A stretch of 64,000 nucleotides of DNA from Rutpela maculata (Eukaryota > Arthropoda > Insecta > Coleoptera > Cerambycidae): assembly GCA_936432065.2 (NCBI GenBank), contig OW386293.2, forward strand, positions 19,976,234 through 20,040,233, read 5' to 3'. Positions 11,484 to 23,157 of the stretch are shown here, one piece after another; position 1 is the first letter of the stretch, and every line of letters starts with the position of its first letter. Position numbers and translations under genes: made by a program. The notes below the pieces were generated by a model, which worked only from the letters and a program-made list of their open reading frames with translations, did no database searches and had not been told where the DNA came from.

Positions 11484-11731
11484 TTAAATTTTTTGGAAAT
11501 CTTCACCAAAATCAGGCTTTGGCTTTATCGAGGCTTTAACCAAGGCCTGGTGTCGTACCCGGTTCAGGTCTGCTCCTTGTGGGGAATAGTGCCAAAAAAG
11601 CTGCTCTCCTGCATCAGCTACCATGTCCTGTGTTGCTGAGGGTTCACAGAACACTGTGACCTGCTTCTCGGCGTTCAAAAATACTTTCACCACACTTCCC
11701 TTGCTCTTGTTATAAATAGCGGAACGAATGG
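11484..11731 (-). pseudogene. Cys-rich TE-associated protein, inverted duplicate of one exon
   Basis: The minus-strand frame contains VKVFLNAEKQVTVFCEPSAT, VADAGEQLFWHY and DLNRVRHQALVKAS. These blocks match, in the opposite orientation, the exon at 11787-12060 on the plus strand and correspond to the middle part of the protein family found again at 43293-43769. This copy holds a 22-base stretch (around 11653-11672) that the plus-strand copy has lost. It has no Cys-rich C-terminus. The two arms are separated by about 55 bp, itself containing a small hairpin (GAATGGAGC/GCTCCATTC). A local inverted duplication is the simplest explanation. No function is known to me for the family. Confidence 0.6.
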
Positions 11732-11786
11732 AGCATCAGAATGGTCTTCGCAAATGGCTCCATTCGTTTAGCGGTTGTGGTACTAC

Positions 11787-12477
11787 CTCCGCTATTTACA
11801 GCAAGAGCAAGGGACGTGTGGTGAAAGTATTTTTGAAGACCGAAGATCTGTGATCCCTCAGCAACACAAGACATGGTAGCTGATGCAGGAGGGCAGCTTT
11901 TTTGGCATTGTACCAGGCCCCACAAGGAGCAGACCTGAACCGGGTACGACACCAGGCCTTGGTTAAAGCCCCGACAAAGCCAAAGCCAAAGCCTGATTTT
12001 GTGGCACTTCTACTCATCAGAGAGGCTGCTCGCCAACACTTCCTTAGAGTTCATTTGCAGGTTTGTATCAATATATGCTTGTTTACATTAATTTATGTTT
12101 TATATTGTGCTTAGACAAGATTGTGTTACATTTTTTTAAACTACAAAGGACGAATTATTGTTTGCAGATTCAGTAATGGCTGCATGGAGATCAGCAGCAG
12201 CAGCCGACTGCTTGGGGATGGATGAGCGAGTCGGATAGCTGTCACAAGCACAGACTCAGTTGCGCCAGAATCCATCCTAAATAACATATTTTGCGGGTGC
12301 ACAACTGGCTGCGTGGGCCGTTGCGGGTACCGCAAAGCAGGCATACTGTGCTCGCTTGTGTGCAGCAATTGCCGCGGTTCGTGTACCAACGGCCCTACAA
12401 TCGTCAGCATCAACGGCGACGACGATGATGATGATCTTGACCATGAACTCGACCAATTACTTAATATGGCCTTGTAA
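11787..12477 (+). pseudogene. Cys-rich TE-associated protein, two exons, frameshifted
   Basis: Exon-like block 1 reads GADLNRVRHQALVKAPTKPK, then AARQHFLRVHLQ, and ends CAG before GTTTGT at 12061. A possible intron (12061-12167) ends TTTGCAG. Block 2 has a stop (TAA) at its third codon, then WLHGD and PTAWGWMSESDS. A frameshift near 12237 leads into APESILNNIF, then a Cys-rich tail CGCTTGCVGRCGYRKAGILC with further C-x-x-C pairs, a run of six Asp and a TAA at 12475. The order (TSAAA-x-x-H-like block, WGW, APE, C-rich, acidic end) is the same as in 43293-43769, which identifies the family. Such proteins are frequent in insect genomes as repeats, with no function known to me. Confidence 0.65.
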
Positions 12478-12519
12478 ATATTCATAATATTATAAAATTT
12501 TCTACTTGTTAAACACAAT

Positions 12520-13620
12520 ACACAGTTTTTCCAGCTATTCGCATTTTCAAACTCACGTACACCCTTAACTACTGCCCCTAGAGAAAAAATGAATAGGACC
12601 TGTAGACAATTTAATTTGCTATCATTTTGTATATAATGACCTTTTCGCTAGGATGCTTAGTTTTCCAGATAATAACGAAAAACCTATAAACCCACCCTTT
12701 CCGCCCCCCCTCCCGCCTAACGCTTGAGGCCCACGGCTGGGGACTTTTGGTATGTTACTTCTTCAACTTAAAACAATAATCCGTTGAACACTATTTATTT
12801 CCGAATTAAGGGATTTTTCAGTCTTCGTTTCCTGTACTATTATTACATGACTGAGATAAGTCTGAAATGAAAAATGCTAGTTATGTTATACTCCCGCATT
12901 AAACTTTGGCAAGAAAAAATATACTTTATCCTTTTGCCGATAATTTAATGTGGTTGACACTTTGTAATGAACAAGTCACTAAAGATATATGTAATATTGT
13001 TTTTATTGTACGTACGATGAACAGAACAAGGTAGGGGAGAGTGAGAAATACCAAAACCACTTTTAGGTCACGCAATCATATAGTTATACATGTCAAGATA
13101 AGTTTCGCTTCATAACAATACTAATGCCCGTCGTAACATCAATGACGCCCTATAACATGCGGCAATCCCTTTTGTTCAGAGCCTCGACATCATATATCAA
13201 CGAGATAATACCCGATCTCATAAGGCCTGCGTTATGGTGGATTACTTCGGCAGAAAAAATGTTCATATCCCGACGTTGCACAAGTTTTGAATACGGTTTG
13301 TGGATAGACTTTTCATGTCATTAGATTGTGAAAGCAACTGCTGGCATGTTCTGGATTGAAACTCTGTTATAAACTGCTCGATTTATATACGGGAAGTATG
13401 AAAATGTAAGTAGTACTTGCCCAGTCATTTAACGTTTAAAAGTTGGATTTGGTACCACAGCGATATGGGTTTGATTTCTAGATGACATATAGTTTTCTAA
13501 TGAGGGAGTGAAAAACAAGAAAAGCGACAAAAGTAACAATACGATATTATTTATAGCATAATCTTCCATATTAAAATATACATCATAAATACAATTTCAA
13601 CGCAAGGAACAATGTTACCC
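12520..13620. other. No recognised gene
   Basis: Unremarkable AT-rich sequence with one short C-rich strip near 12690-12720. The open frame at 13124-13324 (+) has no recognisable motif. Confidence 0.4.
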
Positions 13621-13729
13621 ATCCGTGGTAACTAATTTTGGGGTGCTGAATACAAATCTGTCATTCGAATTGGCTAAAAACATCGGGAAGACAGTAAAAA
13701 ACAATCCTTATTTGGGGGTGACATTGAAA

Positions 13730-14200
13730 TTGATATTAGAACTTGCAACAAAAAGTTGTTCTTTAGTACAGGAAATTCTTTCAAAATACGTAAGTAGAAA
13801 AAGAAGCAAAAATTCTAAATTGGGGTTGGGGTGTACGGTGTGCATATCACTATCCAGAAAATATTCATCGAATACGGTTTCAACATGATGGGACTACGCA
13901 GTATTTCTTGGTAGGAGTAAGAAACTAACTGAACGAGCAATATCCAAATAAGTGGATTGGTCAGGGTGATCCCGTTGCATGGCCCCTGAGTTCACCAGAT
14001 CTCAGAACCCTTGACTTTTTTTGTGGGCCTATTTAAAAGCTGAAGTATACAAAGTAGAAATAAACACCTGAGAGCAGCTGATTGAAGAATTGAGCACTTT
14101 TGCAATGAAGTTAAAAACAATTTAGAAATTTTTAGAAGTATAAATCGAATGACAAATCGATCAAGAAAATGTATTGAATTTACGGTGGTCACTTTGAAAA
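13730..14200 (+). pseudogene. Mariner-like transposase, C-terminal half, decayed
   Basis: The plus-strand translation contains RFQHDGTTQYFLVGVRN, matching the QQDG(A)-type block around the second catalytic Asp, then NKWIGQGDPVAWPLSSPDL with the third catalytic Asp in SPD, and LDFFCGPI. After shifts, blocks resembling EQLIEE and SINRMTNRSRKCIE follow, the usual C-terminal end. Stops interrupt after VRN, after CGPI and several times later. This is the same type of transposase as the remnants at 6021-6530 and 35752-35886 and the copy at 63518-64000. The flanking TIRs are not evident. Confidence 0.7.
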
Positions 14201-15640
14201 TAGACTGTGAGTCAAGAAATTTAATTGGATTTAGTAAATTTAACTGATTTCTTACGTTGTGTTAAATTGTTAATTTTTATTGTTATTTCGTTAAGTTTAT
14301 TAATTACACATTCATTACAAAATATTTCTATTATTTTACTAGGTACATGTGATATGAATAAAAAGTAGTGCAAATAAAGAACAAAAAAAAATATGTTACT
14401 AATACCTAGAGTGACTTTTTTCTCTCAATTTCTCATTAAAAAAAATGAATCCTTAACAATTTAATTTTATTATTTAAAAAATAAAATGGAGCTAAAGTAT
14501 TTTTTTATAGGATTTTGTATCTCTCTAGGTATAAATTAATACTTGAATATCAAAAATTTTATAAACAGTATACAGAGTGCGATTGTCTAGGAATAATTTT
14601 AAAATATTTATGTTCTGGATAAGGCCAAGGTTACGATTGCTATAACTATCGTCACCATGGGTTTTGATCTTGGATGAAACTGAACTTGGCTTTAATTTAG
14701 TTGGTACAACTCACCCTTAGAGAAAAGAATTGTCTGAACTTTTCGTCTGAACTAGCGCTTTTGTGACTTGAATTATTAATATCTTGAAAACGAATTGACA
14801 GAATTTGAAAAATTGTGTTAGTCAGGTAACGAAGATATCTTTCAAATGAGATATTACTTATAGTGGAGTCGATTTACGAAAGGGTTGCGAAATTTTTTAA
14901 GATGGATGCAAACCCTGCGGAAATTGTTTGTCTTGACGGATATAACAAAACCCTAAAATCTTGATTTCCAGAAAGGGCCGAAAAGGGATTCTTTGGACAT
15001 TTTAAGGGACGAATTTGCGGATTTAATTTTATTTTGACGACTTAAACAATTAGTTAAGGAACGAAAATGGTATCCTTTTATTCTCAATATTAAAGGAACC
15101 TCCAGTTTAAACTTGGTGATATATATACGAAAATAATTGAAAAAATTTAATTTCGGCTATCTTGATCAGATCTCAACCGATTTGGCTGAAATTTGGAACG
15201 AATGTAGTCTTTATCACACAAAAACTGTTTACCATATTTCAGTAAAAAATATTAAACAGTTTGGCTGAAATTGCAGTTTCAGTCAAATTTTCTTTAATTT
15301 TCAAATTGAAATATCTCCGGACCTAAAAGTCGTATCGAATTTTGCTTTATGGCAAAAGGTAGGTTATTTTATGTGCTTTTACACGATATAAGTCAAGATT
15401 CACTTTTTTTTTACATTCGGTCGTTTTTTAGTCATTTGCACTAGATATACAGTGGTTGCCACAGGTTAGTGGCTCCCCCCCCCCCTATATTTCATTTATT
15501 TTTTAACTTATCCATTTGAAATTTGGGATGCATAAACTACATGTAAAAATGTATTTTTGGACATAAAACACAGTATCAGGCCATTTCTGGTTCACCCGGA
15601 AATGACCGCAACTTTCGATTTTTAAATAGAACACCCTGTA
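14201..15640. other. No recognised gene
   Basis: AT-rich sequence. A CACCCTGTA segment near 15632 resembles the terminus of small mariner-type repeats, but I find no partner. A pure C run of about 12 bases is at 15475-15486. Confidence 0.35.
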
Positions 15641-15779
15641 CATTTTGACATATTTGGATTCAAGACAACATTTTGAGTATACCATGAGATTTTCGCGAAT
15701 TTTTAAGTCAATGTTAAGTTTTTTAAGCATTTTAAAACATTCGTCTAGAGTGCTTTGGAATACCAAAATTTGTTCTACG

Positions 15780-15868
15780 GCAGGTAAAGACCAAGGGAAA
15801 AATATAATTTTTCGTGAAAAATTTTTCGTTTCACGAAAAATTACATTTTTCCCTTGGACTTTACCTGC
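15780..15868. repeat. 89-nt near-perfect hairpin
   Basis: GCAGGTAAAG starts the left arm and CTTTACCTGC ends the right arm. The two 40-base arms match at 38 positions and enclose a 9-base AT-rich loop. Both strands happen to be open across it (frames 15503-15985 minus and 15645-16112 plus), which is a side effect of the symmetry and not evidence for a gene. It could be a tiny MITE or a small-RNA precursor. Confidence 0.8.
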
Positions 15869-16041
15869 ATCTCCGGTAGATGTGAACAAAAAATTAGAGA
15901 ATTCGGGAGGATACCTTACTGGAAAATCGCTTTGTGGGACGTATTTCTTAGAAACATCGAGATGGTACGATAGAATTCGTAGCAAGCGCCTTCAGCCGTA
16001 CATCTTGAAAGAATCAATACGTCGTCTGTCTGTCTCCCAAA

Positions 16042-16069
16042 CTCTGAGACATGGACCCATGTCTCAGAG
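16042..16069. repeat. 28-bp perfect palindrome
   Basis: CTCTGAGACATGG and its exact complement are separated by AC. There are no mismatches. It lies 174 bp downstream of the 89-nt hairpin. Confidence 0.9.
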
Positions 16070-16682
16070 GTATACAGAAAGATGGAAAGAACTGATTCGT
16101 CAGCAGGTCTGAACTTTATGCGTTTCGTGATATTATTGTCACGCCAAATTTTACCCAACTTGTTGCAAATTTAGATAGATCTACCTTGTGATAAATAATA
16201 AGCAGCAGCCGAAACCTGCGAGCAACATGCAGTTGTTTGTAGTCTCTTGGTACAATTACAAAAATTTATATCCATTAGAATTTGGCCTGTAATTTATGTA
16301 GCATTTGCGGGTTTTTTTGTTAATGTGCCGGGAACTTATCGTATTTCACTATATGTGGATTTTCAAAATTTGCTATATAGCAACTAAAGTTGTTCATGAA
16401 GTGATGCACAACTTTGTTATCATGGTAATATCATAGGCTACATCCCAACCTTCGTGATGCCAGATTTATGATTACAGTTACATGTATATGTCCGTTTGCG
16501 TCATGCAGTAGCCGCATCGTAGCAATATTTTCGTCACTCCCATACAATAGAGAGAAACTGAAAGAAAACATGAACTACATAAAACCACAGATCGTATGGT
16601 ATTATATTAGTAGAAATAGTGATTGTAGAAACTAATAAATAGTTTTTGGCGAGGTTGTTATTTTCTTTCAGCATGTGCCATC

Positions 16683-19008
16683 CAGAGCCGTTTCTAGGCA
16701 TTTGGCTGCCCGAGTGCAAAAATTATTAGGCTGCCTTTACCTGCCTATGCGCTAATTTATGTTGTTTCTTAGGTTTTCGCGGGTATTGAATGCAGTGTTG
16801 TTGTACTTTCGGGTGTATTCTCTAGTAGTTGATGGCCTCCTGCAGGAGCCATGGTTGTCTAAAGACAGAATCTCATCTGCCGTCTTCAGGTTCTCGCTAA
16901 AAGCTGTCTACTGCTGCTCCTCGTTACTCGAGCTGTTCGAGCAATCAGAATTTCTTTTTAAATCTTCGTTTTTTAATTGCCCATCGATCTGTCAAGCCAC
17001 ATTATTGATTGTTGTCCTTGATTTTTCAAAATTCTTGATGAAAATTCAAACTTCTTTGGAAATTTTTGAAGAATCAGGGACAAAAAACAAAAATCTGAAT
17101 TGACAGATCGATACCCAAGGAACAATTTTGGTTTCTTAAATATTTACCAAGGGTGCTGTAAAACTATTTATAAAATGCCTTGAAAAATCTATTTTGCTGT
17201 AACAATATCCTTAATACCATCATATAGCGACCTGCAGACTAAAAGGGCCCACCCTTATGAAGGTTGTTAAGACCTTTTTAAATTCCATCATAAAACTCCT
17301 TAGTAAGGCATAGTGCCGCTCTTGAAAACCTTGTTCGGGCTGTTTTAAAACCTTTCTTAAAACTTATTTTAAAGCTGTCGGAAACTTAGCTTAGCTTCCT
17401 GCATTTATATAAAATACCTAGAAAGCTAGCTTAAAACTAGTTTTTAAAACTCTTATAAGTCCATATTAGAACTGAGAAGCTATAAGAATGTCCACGAAGG
17501 AATCCAAATAATTTTATTATTGCATTTATTTTTTCTAAACTGATTTAAGCAAACACACCATCAGACTTATTGAAGATAAAATGGAATTTGAAATTTATAA
17601 AGCGTAAAGTCTCTAAGGCCGATTTAAAAGGTAATAAAAAGACATCAGGTATGAAAAAAAAATTAAAACCAATGGCAGTTTATCATTAAAAGTACAAAAA
17701 AAGTCCAAAAAACAAGGCCGCCTCAGAAATAATGATTTTAATATCCATACAAAATTTGCATAGACGCGTAATCAGCAAATTTAAAGAAGAAGGCTGCTTC
17801 TCAGTTCCCACGGTAATTTTTAGTCGTTTCTTATAATTCTACCTTAATTAGCTAAAGAAAAAATTATCATTATTAATAATTATAATTGTGAGATTGACCT
17901 TGAATATTTTTATATAACAAGAAAAACATGGCTGGCCAACTAAAAACCTAAATGTCATTTTACAGTCCTCCTCATTAAACTGTATATTCTAATAATGGTA
18001 ATGACCTAGAACATTTACTCTAAATGAAGTCCTTTTAGTCTTTTTGTATACTATCACAAATAATCCCTTCCTTACATAAATGCAAATGCACTTGGCGAAG
18101 ATCACATGGACTTGACAAAAGCTGTAATAAAACGTTTGGGATTTAAAAGAACCGCCTCCAAGACGAACCGCGTTGACATTTGATACAAAAAACTTAAAAC
18201 TTAACCTCAAAATAATTTCATCCAAAAAAGACATAATTACACATCAGTAAGTCGTGAAATGCTTTTAATTAACACACACACACATGCATCAACGGCACTT
18301 CAGGCAGACATATTGTTTATTATTTTTGTAATAAATGTTTTATTGAGGCTTTAGAAAGTGTTTTATGGAATTAAAATTTGCCTTTTAGATTTATAGAGGC
18401 CTTTTTTTCTTCATAATTTCATCACAACATTTTGTCAACGATGTTTTAAGAGTCTAGTTTTGTAATGGCCTTTAATAAGTTCTAATAGGCATTGAAAATG
18501 CCTAGTTTTAAAAAGGATTTAAAATGTATTTATTGCAAATATGTTAAAACCATAAAGAATAATTTAAAGACTCTTTAAATCTAAATGGAATGTAAGACGT
18601 TAATAAAACTAATAAGCCTTATGGAGAGTTTTATGTAGGTATGATAAACCCACTACAAATACATATTATCCTAGAAGCAAATTAGCTGTATAATTAGATC
18701 TTACAGAATGCTTTAAAACTTACCAAGCCTAAAAGGTCTTAACTACAACATCAATAAAGCACAAGACTATTTCCTAACCCTGACAAACCTTTCTTAAAAC
18801 CTCCTCAAGTCCAAATGACTTTTAAATTGTTCCTTGGGTAGGCAATTAAAAAACGAATATTTAAAAAAATAACTTCCAATTGCTTAAGTATTAAGACCTT
18901 CAGGTAGATTTGGGAAAAAAAGTCAGTTTGGGGCCACTGTGCGGCCGCCCTTACAATCAGCCGCCCGCGTGCAGCGCACGCCTTGCACGACCGCTTAAAA
19001 CGGGCTTG
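16683..19008. mobile_element. Non-autonomous hAT-like element, 2,326 bp
   Basis: It starts CAGAGCCGTTTCTAGG and ends GCTTAAAACGGGCTTG, giving imperfect TIRs (CAgaGCCGTTT against CAAGCCCGTTT). It is flanked by identical 8-bp sequences GTGCCATC at 16675-16682 and 19009-19016. An 8-bp duplication with CA...TG-type ends is typical of hAT. No hAT transposase is recognisable inside. A second TIR element sits in the middle. The open frame 16759-17103 (+) is AT-poor at its start but has no motif I recognise. Coding-like scraps near 17580-18200 are unclassified. Confidence 0.7.
17112..18840. mobile_element. TIR element nested in the hAT-like element
   Basis: The ends are inverted repeats TACCCAAGGAACAATTT at 17112 and its complement ending at 18840, compatible with a TA duplication. 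Outside them a second inverted pair (CGTTTTTTAATTGCC near 16966 and GGCAATTAAAAAACG near 18841) continues the symmetry. It is interrupted on the left by a small hairpin, CATCGATCTGTCAA at 16982 against TTGACAGATCGAT at 17099. The interior is rich in repeated TTAAAACCT-like segments and has no intact gene. Confidence 0.6.
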
Positions 19009-19016
19009 GTGCCATC

Positions 19017-20160
19017 AAATCAAAAAATTTGAAAAAAATTGAGTACATTAGCAATGCAGAGGCGCGTCTATTAGACAAAAATCATGATAGCACCTTTCCA
19101 AAAAAAATTTTATTTTTATTATTTTTTTTAAATTTGAATTTCGCGCCAAATACGGCGTAATATTTCGTTCAGAAGGCCTCTATATTCGATAATTTTTTCA
19201 GAATTTTTTGTCAGTTACGTAAGTTGCAATATAATTTTAATAAACATTTACCTTTTTTGCGAAAATTCAGCTCCCCCTTGGATTTCTGGAATAACATTAT
19301 ATCAAATATTTTTTTTACATCAAAGGGAATACTTTGATGCCCATTTCATGTAATTTCCTTTAGGGTCATTTTTCACATTCTTCTTAGACCCTTTCTGTTA
19401 ATTTTTAGAATGCGATATTAAAAATTGATTCGTTTTGTGTATATATTATGCCGACTTTTTTCTACACTTGAAACAAAGTTGGGAAGTATGCAAAGCCTTT
19501 CGCCGCGGAGACTTCCACCTAAATAAAATTTTCGTAGCATGATAAATGATTATCGCAGTCATTTAGAATATTTTCTTTTCCTTCGCGCATATATGTTGAT
19601 AAATGTGAAAGTAACGAATTGCCGACAAGGTCGGCTTGAATAAAACAAAGTAGAACTTAGCGCGTCACTAATGAATATAAATCGGTTCCTCACGTCTTAA
19701 CTTTATTAAGGAGAAATTCTGTCCACCAGGAGATTTTGTCGAATTGAATCATCTCGGGGTTCATTCAGAACGGACAGTTTTTATTAGCTAACTCATATAA
19801 TAGTGGAGGCAAAATAAACTTTGAACGGGATTGGTTGGCTGCAGCAATTTTAATGTTTTATTTGTTTTATGTATAACACCGGCACACACAAAAAAAGATT
19901 CTGAACTGCATGTATTTTGGACCATATGTATTTTGGGGCGGTGAATCCAAATCTGATGATGAAAAAGCCCTGAGTCATCAAGTATTTTTCCTACAATCAA
20001 TTTATTCCACAAATAATGAGATAAATATTAAATAAACAAAATTAGGGACTGCTTATGAGTGCTAAAAAGTTCACAATATCTATATAGCCCAGGAATTTTA
20101 GTCAATATATCGCTTCTACTCAGAATTAATTATTGTAAAACGGAAAATTTACAGGATTTG
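19017..20160. other. No recognised gene
   Basis: AT-rich sequence. Near 19920 a segment reading ATGTATTTTGG...GAATCCAAATCTGATGATG belongs to the degenerate motif that becomes a true tandem array from 20171. Confidence 0.35.
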
Positions 20161-20170
20161 TTTTTGTTTT

Positions 20171-20690
20171 GGGGATGTTTTTTGGGGTTGGGGGTGAAAA
20201 ATGAGCCAGTCTGACAATTTGTCATCAGATTCGGTTTCAGCAGGTCCAAATACATAAGAGTACACTGGTCTAGTCCGTCGGACAAACCATTTTTTTTGGC
20301 GGGTGTGTTTTTCGTGGTTATGGGTGAAAAACGAGCCAATCCTTCAATTCTAACTTCGAATCCGGATTCAGCAGATCAAAATACATAAGGATACACTGGT
20401 ATAGTCCGCCGGACAGTCCTTTGCTTATTTTGGGGGGTGTTTTTGGGGTTGGGGATGAAAAACGAGTCAATCTGACAATTCTGACTACGGATTCGGTTTC
20501 AGAAGGTCCAAATACATAAAAATATACTTGTCTGCTCCTCTGGACAGACCATTTGTTGGAGGGGTGTTTTTTGAGGTTGGGGGTGAAAAACGAGCCAATC
20601 CGATAATTCTGACTTCGGATTCAGCGAGTCCAAATACATACTGATACATTGGTCTGATCCGCCGGACAGACCGCTTTCTTTTTGTGGGGC
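20171..20690. repeat. Four-unit minisatellite, about 130-bp period
   Basis: Units start at about 20171, 20301, 20434 and 20561. Each carries GGGGTGTTTTT, then GGGTGAAAAACGAGCCA, then a GATTCGG...TTCAGCAGGTCCAAAT block, then ATACATAAG and GTCCGCCGGACAGACC. Units differ by about 10-20 percent by eye. Minus-strand open frames at 20130-20813 are repeat translations (for example DQC...YLDLLKPN recurring) and are not genes. Single degenerate units occur at 19920, 21040, 21275 and 24250. Confidence 0.85.
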
Positions 20691-21355
20691 TGTGTAAAAT
20701 ATAAACAGGAATTCGCAACAACAGTGCAGCCAGGGAAGTTGCCATTTCGGAATGTTTTCAGTTTTTGAAATTTTGACAGCATTAGAACGGAATATTATAA
20801 ACAAAATATGCATGGAAGATCTGAAATACGAACGAATATGCTTCTCCGAAGCTTTTATGATTATTTCGACTCAAATCGGACCAGTAACAACCTTTTTGCT
20901 GCACTTTATAGCCAGTTCTGCAACTTAGACCATTGTTGCTCCTCAAAAACAGGGAAGCCGAGGCTTTATAATAATTACTTTCGGGGCAAAAACTAAAGTT
21001 CCTGGGCTAATAAGTCTCTATGAAAAAAAAATAATTTCATGTATTTTGGTGCGCCCAATAAATTGGCGGTAGGAAAATGGCTGACGAGCTTTTCTATCAC
21101 CAGATTCGGATTCAACGCATGAAAATACATTAAAAAAATTATGTTTCCATAGAGAGTTATAGACGATGTGAACATCATTCATAAGCAGTCACTAGTCTTG
21201 GTTTATTTCGAATTAATTCCAACATTCAAGAAACAAATTGACGGTAGGAAAAAAATCTTTATAACAGATTCAGATTCAGCACACCAAAGTGCATAAAGAA
21301 TAAGTTTACATAGAGACTTAGGGATATTGTGAACTGGTGCACTCATAAACTAGTA

Positions 21356-23139
21356 CAGTACCTAGAGGTAAAAAATATGCAAAACTTCGGAATAATGTCA
21401 TATTGAACGAATTTCGTTCATTTTTGGCAGTATAATAGTAAATACTTCACAGAAAAGTTTCTATGTTGTGCGGGGGCTTGCTAATTTATAGAGGGTGGAT
21501 GCCACCCCCTCTCAGGGGGTGGCACTTATAAAAATATATATTTATTGGAGCTGAAGTAGAATCAAATTTTAAGAAGAAAAGGTTCTATGCAATTTTTTAC
21601 ATAAATTGATAGTTTCTAAGTTATAACGACTCCAAAATTGCGATTTTAGCATAAAAAAAGGTATTTCCAAACGGCTTTCGTCAAGTTTCTCGAAAAGTAT
21701 TACTTTATCGAAAAAATGTTACAGACCAATTACAGAAAGTACAAACTGGGAATTAATTATATTTAAGATATTTAAGTTTACATTTGGCATCCAAGAGTTC
21801 ATAAGATAATTATTTAGAGTGAGAGATAAATATCTCAGAAACTGTGACACCTACGTCAAGGATGCTAATAGGTGGAATAATAGGTTATTAATTAAGCTTT
21901 CAACTGTTTTTCTATTTGTTTCTGTAGCATAAAAAATAAAGAAGTTATGACCAAAGCAATGTGCATCTACACATTTTTTTAATAACAACGTCGCCATTTT
22001 GTTACTGTAATTAGCCAGTAATAAAAAAAAAGGAATTTCAAACACTGTTTCTCATTAATATATAGCAGGACGTAGATGCTCACATTTTTTGGTTTGTATA
22101 CAGCACTTGCTTTAGAAAAAAAATACAGTTTAAACTATAAAGGTATTTTCGATAAAACGTATTTTTTTTTCCTTTTCCAAATATCTCCATAAATATTGGT
22201 TTTATTGAAAAACGGGTAGAGACCAAAAATAAAGCTCATAAACTGATAAATGAATTTCGCTTGTTTATTTATTTACATAGATGTAATAGTTTCGGAGATA
22301 TGAAAGTTTACAAATGGCGTCCGAATGTTTATAAGACGAAAAATGCAGTTTAAATGTTAAATATCTCAGGAACTGTGACACCTACGTCACGCATGTTAAG
22401 AAATGAAATTAAAGACAGTTAATTGCGCTTTCAAATTATTTTTTAGTCATTCCTGTAGCATAAGAAATAAAGAAGTTATGACGGAAAATATGCGTATTTA
22501 TATTTTTTTATATAAAAAGGTCGCCATTTTGTTACTCTAATTAGCCAGTAATTTAAAAAAATTATCTCAAATACAGTTTTTCGTTAAGATGTAGCATTAC
22601 CTAGATGCTCAATTTTTTTTGCTCATTTAAAGCACTTGCTTTAGAAAAAAATGCATTTTAAACTTTAAAGGTAATTTCGAAACACTTATACTAAATATAA
22701 ACTTAAATATCTCGAAATTATTACATCAATAAAAAAAAATTTAATTAACTCCCAGTTTGTACTTTCTGTAATTGATCTGTAACATTTTTTCGATAAAGTA
22801 ATACTTTTCGAGATACTTGACGAAAGCCGTTTGGAAATATCTTTTTTTTTAAGCTAAAATCGCAATTTTGAAGTCGTTATAACTTAAAAACTATCAATTT
22901 ATGTGGAAAATTTCATAGAACCTTTTCTTCTTAAAATTTGATTCTGTTTCAGCTCCAATAAATATATATATATTTTTAAGTGTCACCCCCTGAGAAGGGG
23001 TGGCATCCACCCCCTATAAATTAGCAAGCCCCCGCACAATATAGAAACTTTTCTGTGAAGCCTTTACTATTATACTGCCAAAAATGAACGAAATCCGTTC
23101 AATATGACATTATTCCGAAGTTAAAACCTCCTGTTACTG
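21356..23139. mobile_element. Foldback family F2, copy 1 (about 1.8 kb, uninterrupted)
   Basis: The ends are CAGTACCTAGAGGT at the left and the complement of CAGTAACAGGAGGT at the right, with TA on both sides (21354-21355, 23140-23141), as expected for Tc1/mariner-type ends. Arms of about 400 bp pair 21380-21800 with 22690-23115, including a GGATGCCACCCCCTCTCAGGGGGTGGCA region. The interior repeats related blocks (CTCAGAAACTGTGACACCTACGTCA at about 21835 and 22367; GTCGCCATTTTGTTACT at about 21990 and 22521). There is no coding capacity. This copy supplies the empty sites for insertions in copy 2. Confidence 0.75.
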
Positions 23140-23157
23140 TACTAAACAGTAACTAAT

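Noticed and set aside
15503..16112. Two long overlapping frames on opposite strands (148-160 codons)
   Set aside because: They are open on both strands because of the 89-nt hairpin and low stop density. The sequence has no motif and no coding-like codon use.
20171..20690. CRISPR array
   Set aside because: The units are 130 bp and diverged throughout, with no constant repeat and variable spacer; the sequence is eukaryotic.
20130..20813. Overlapping minus-strand frames with recurring YLDLL(K)PN peptides
   Set aside because: They are translations of the 130-bp minisatellite.
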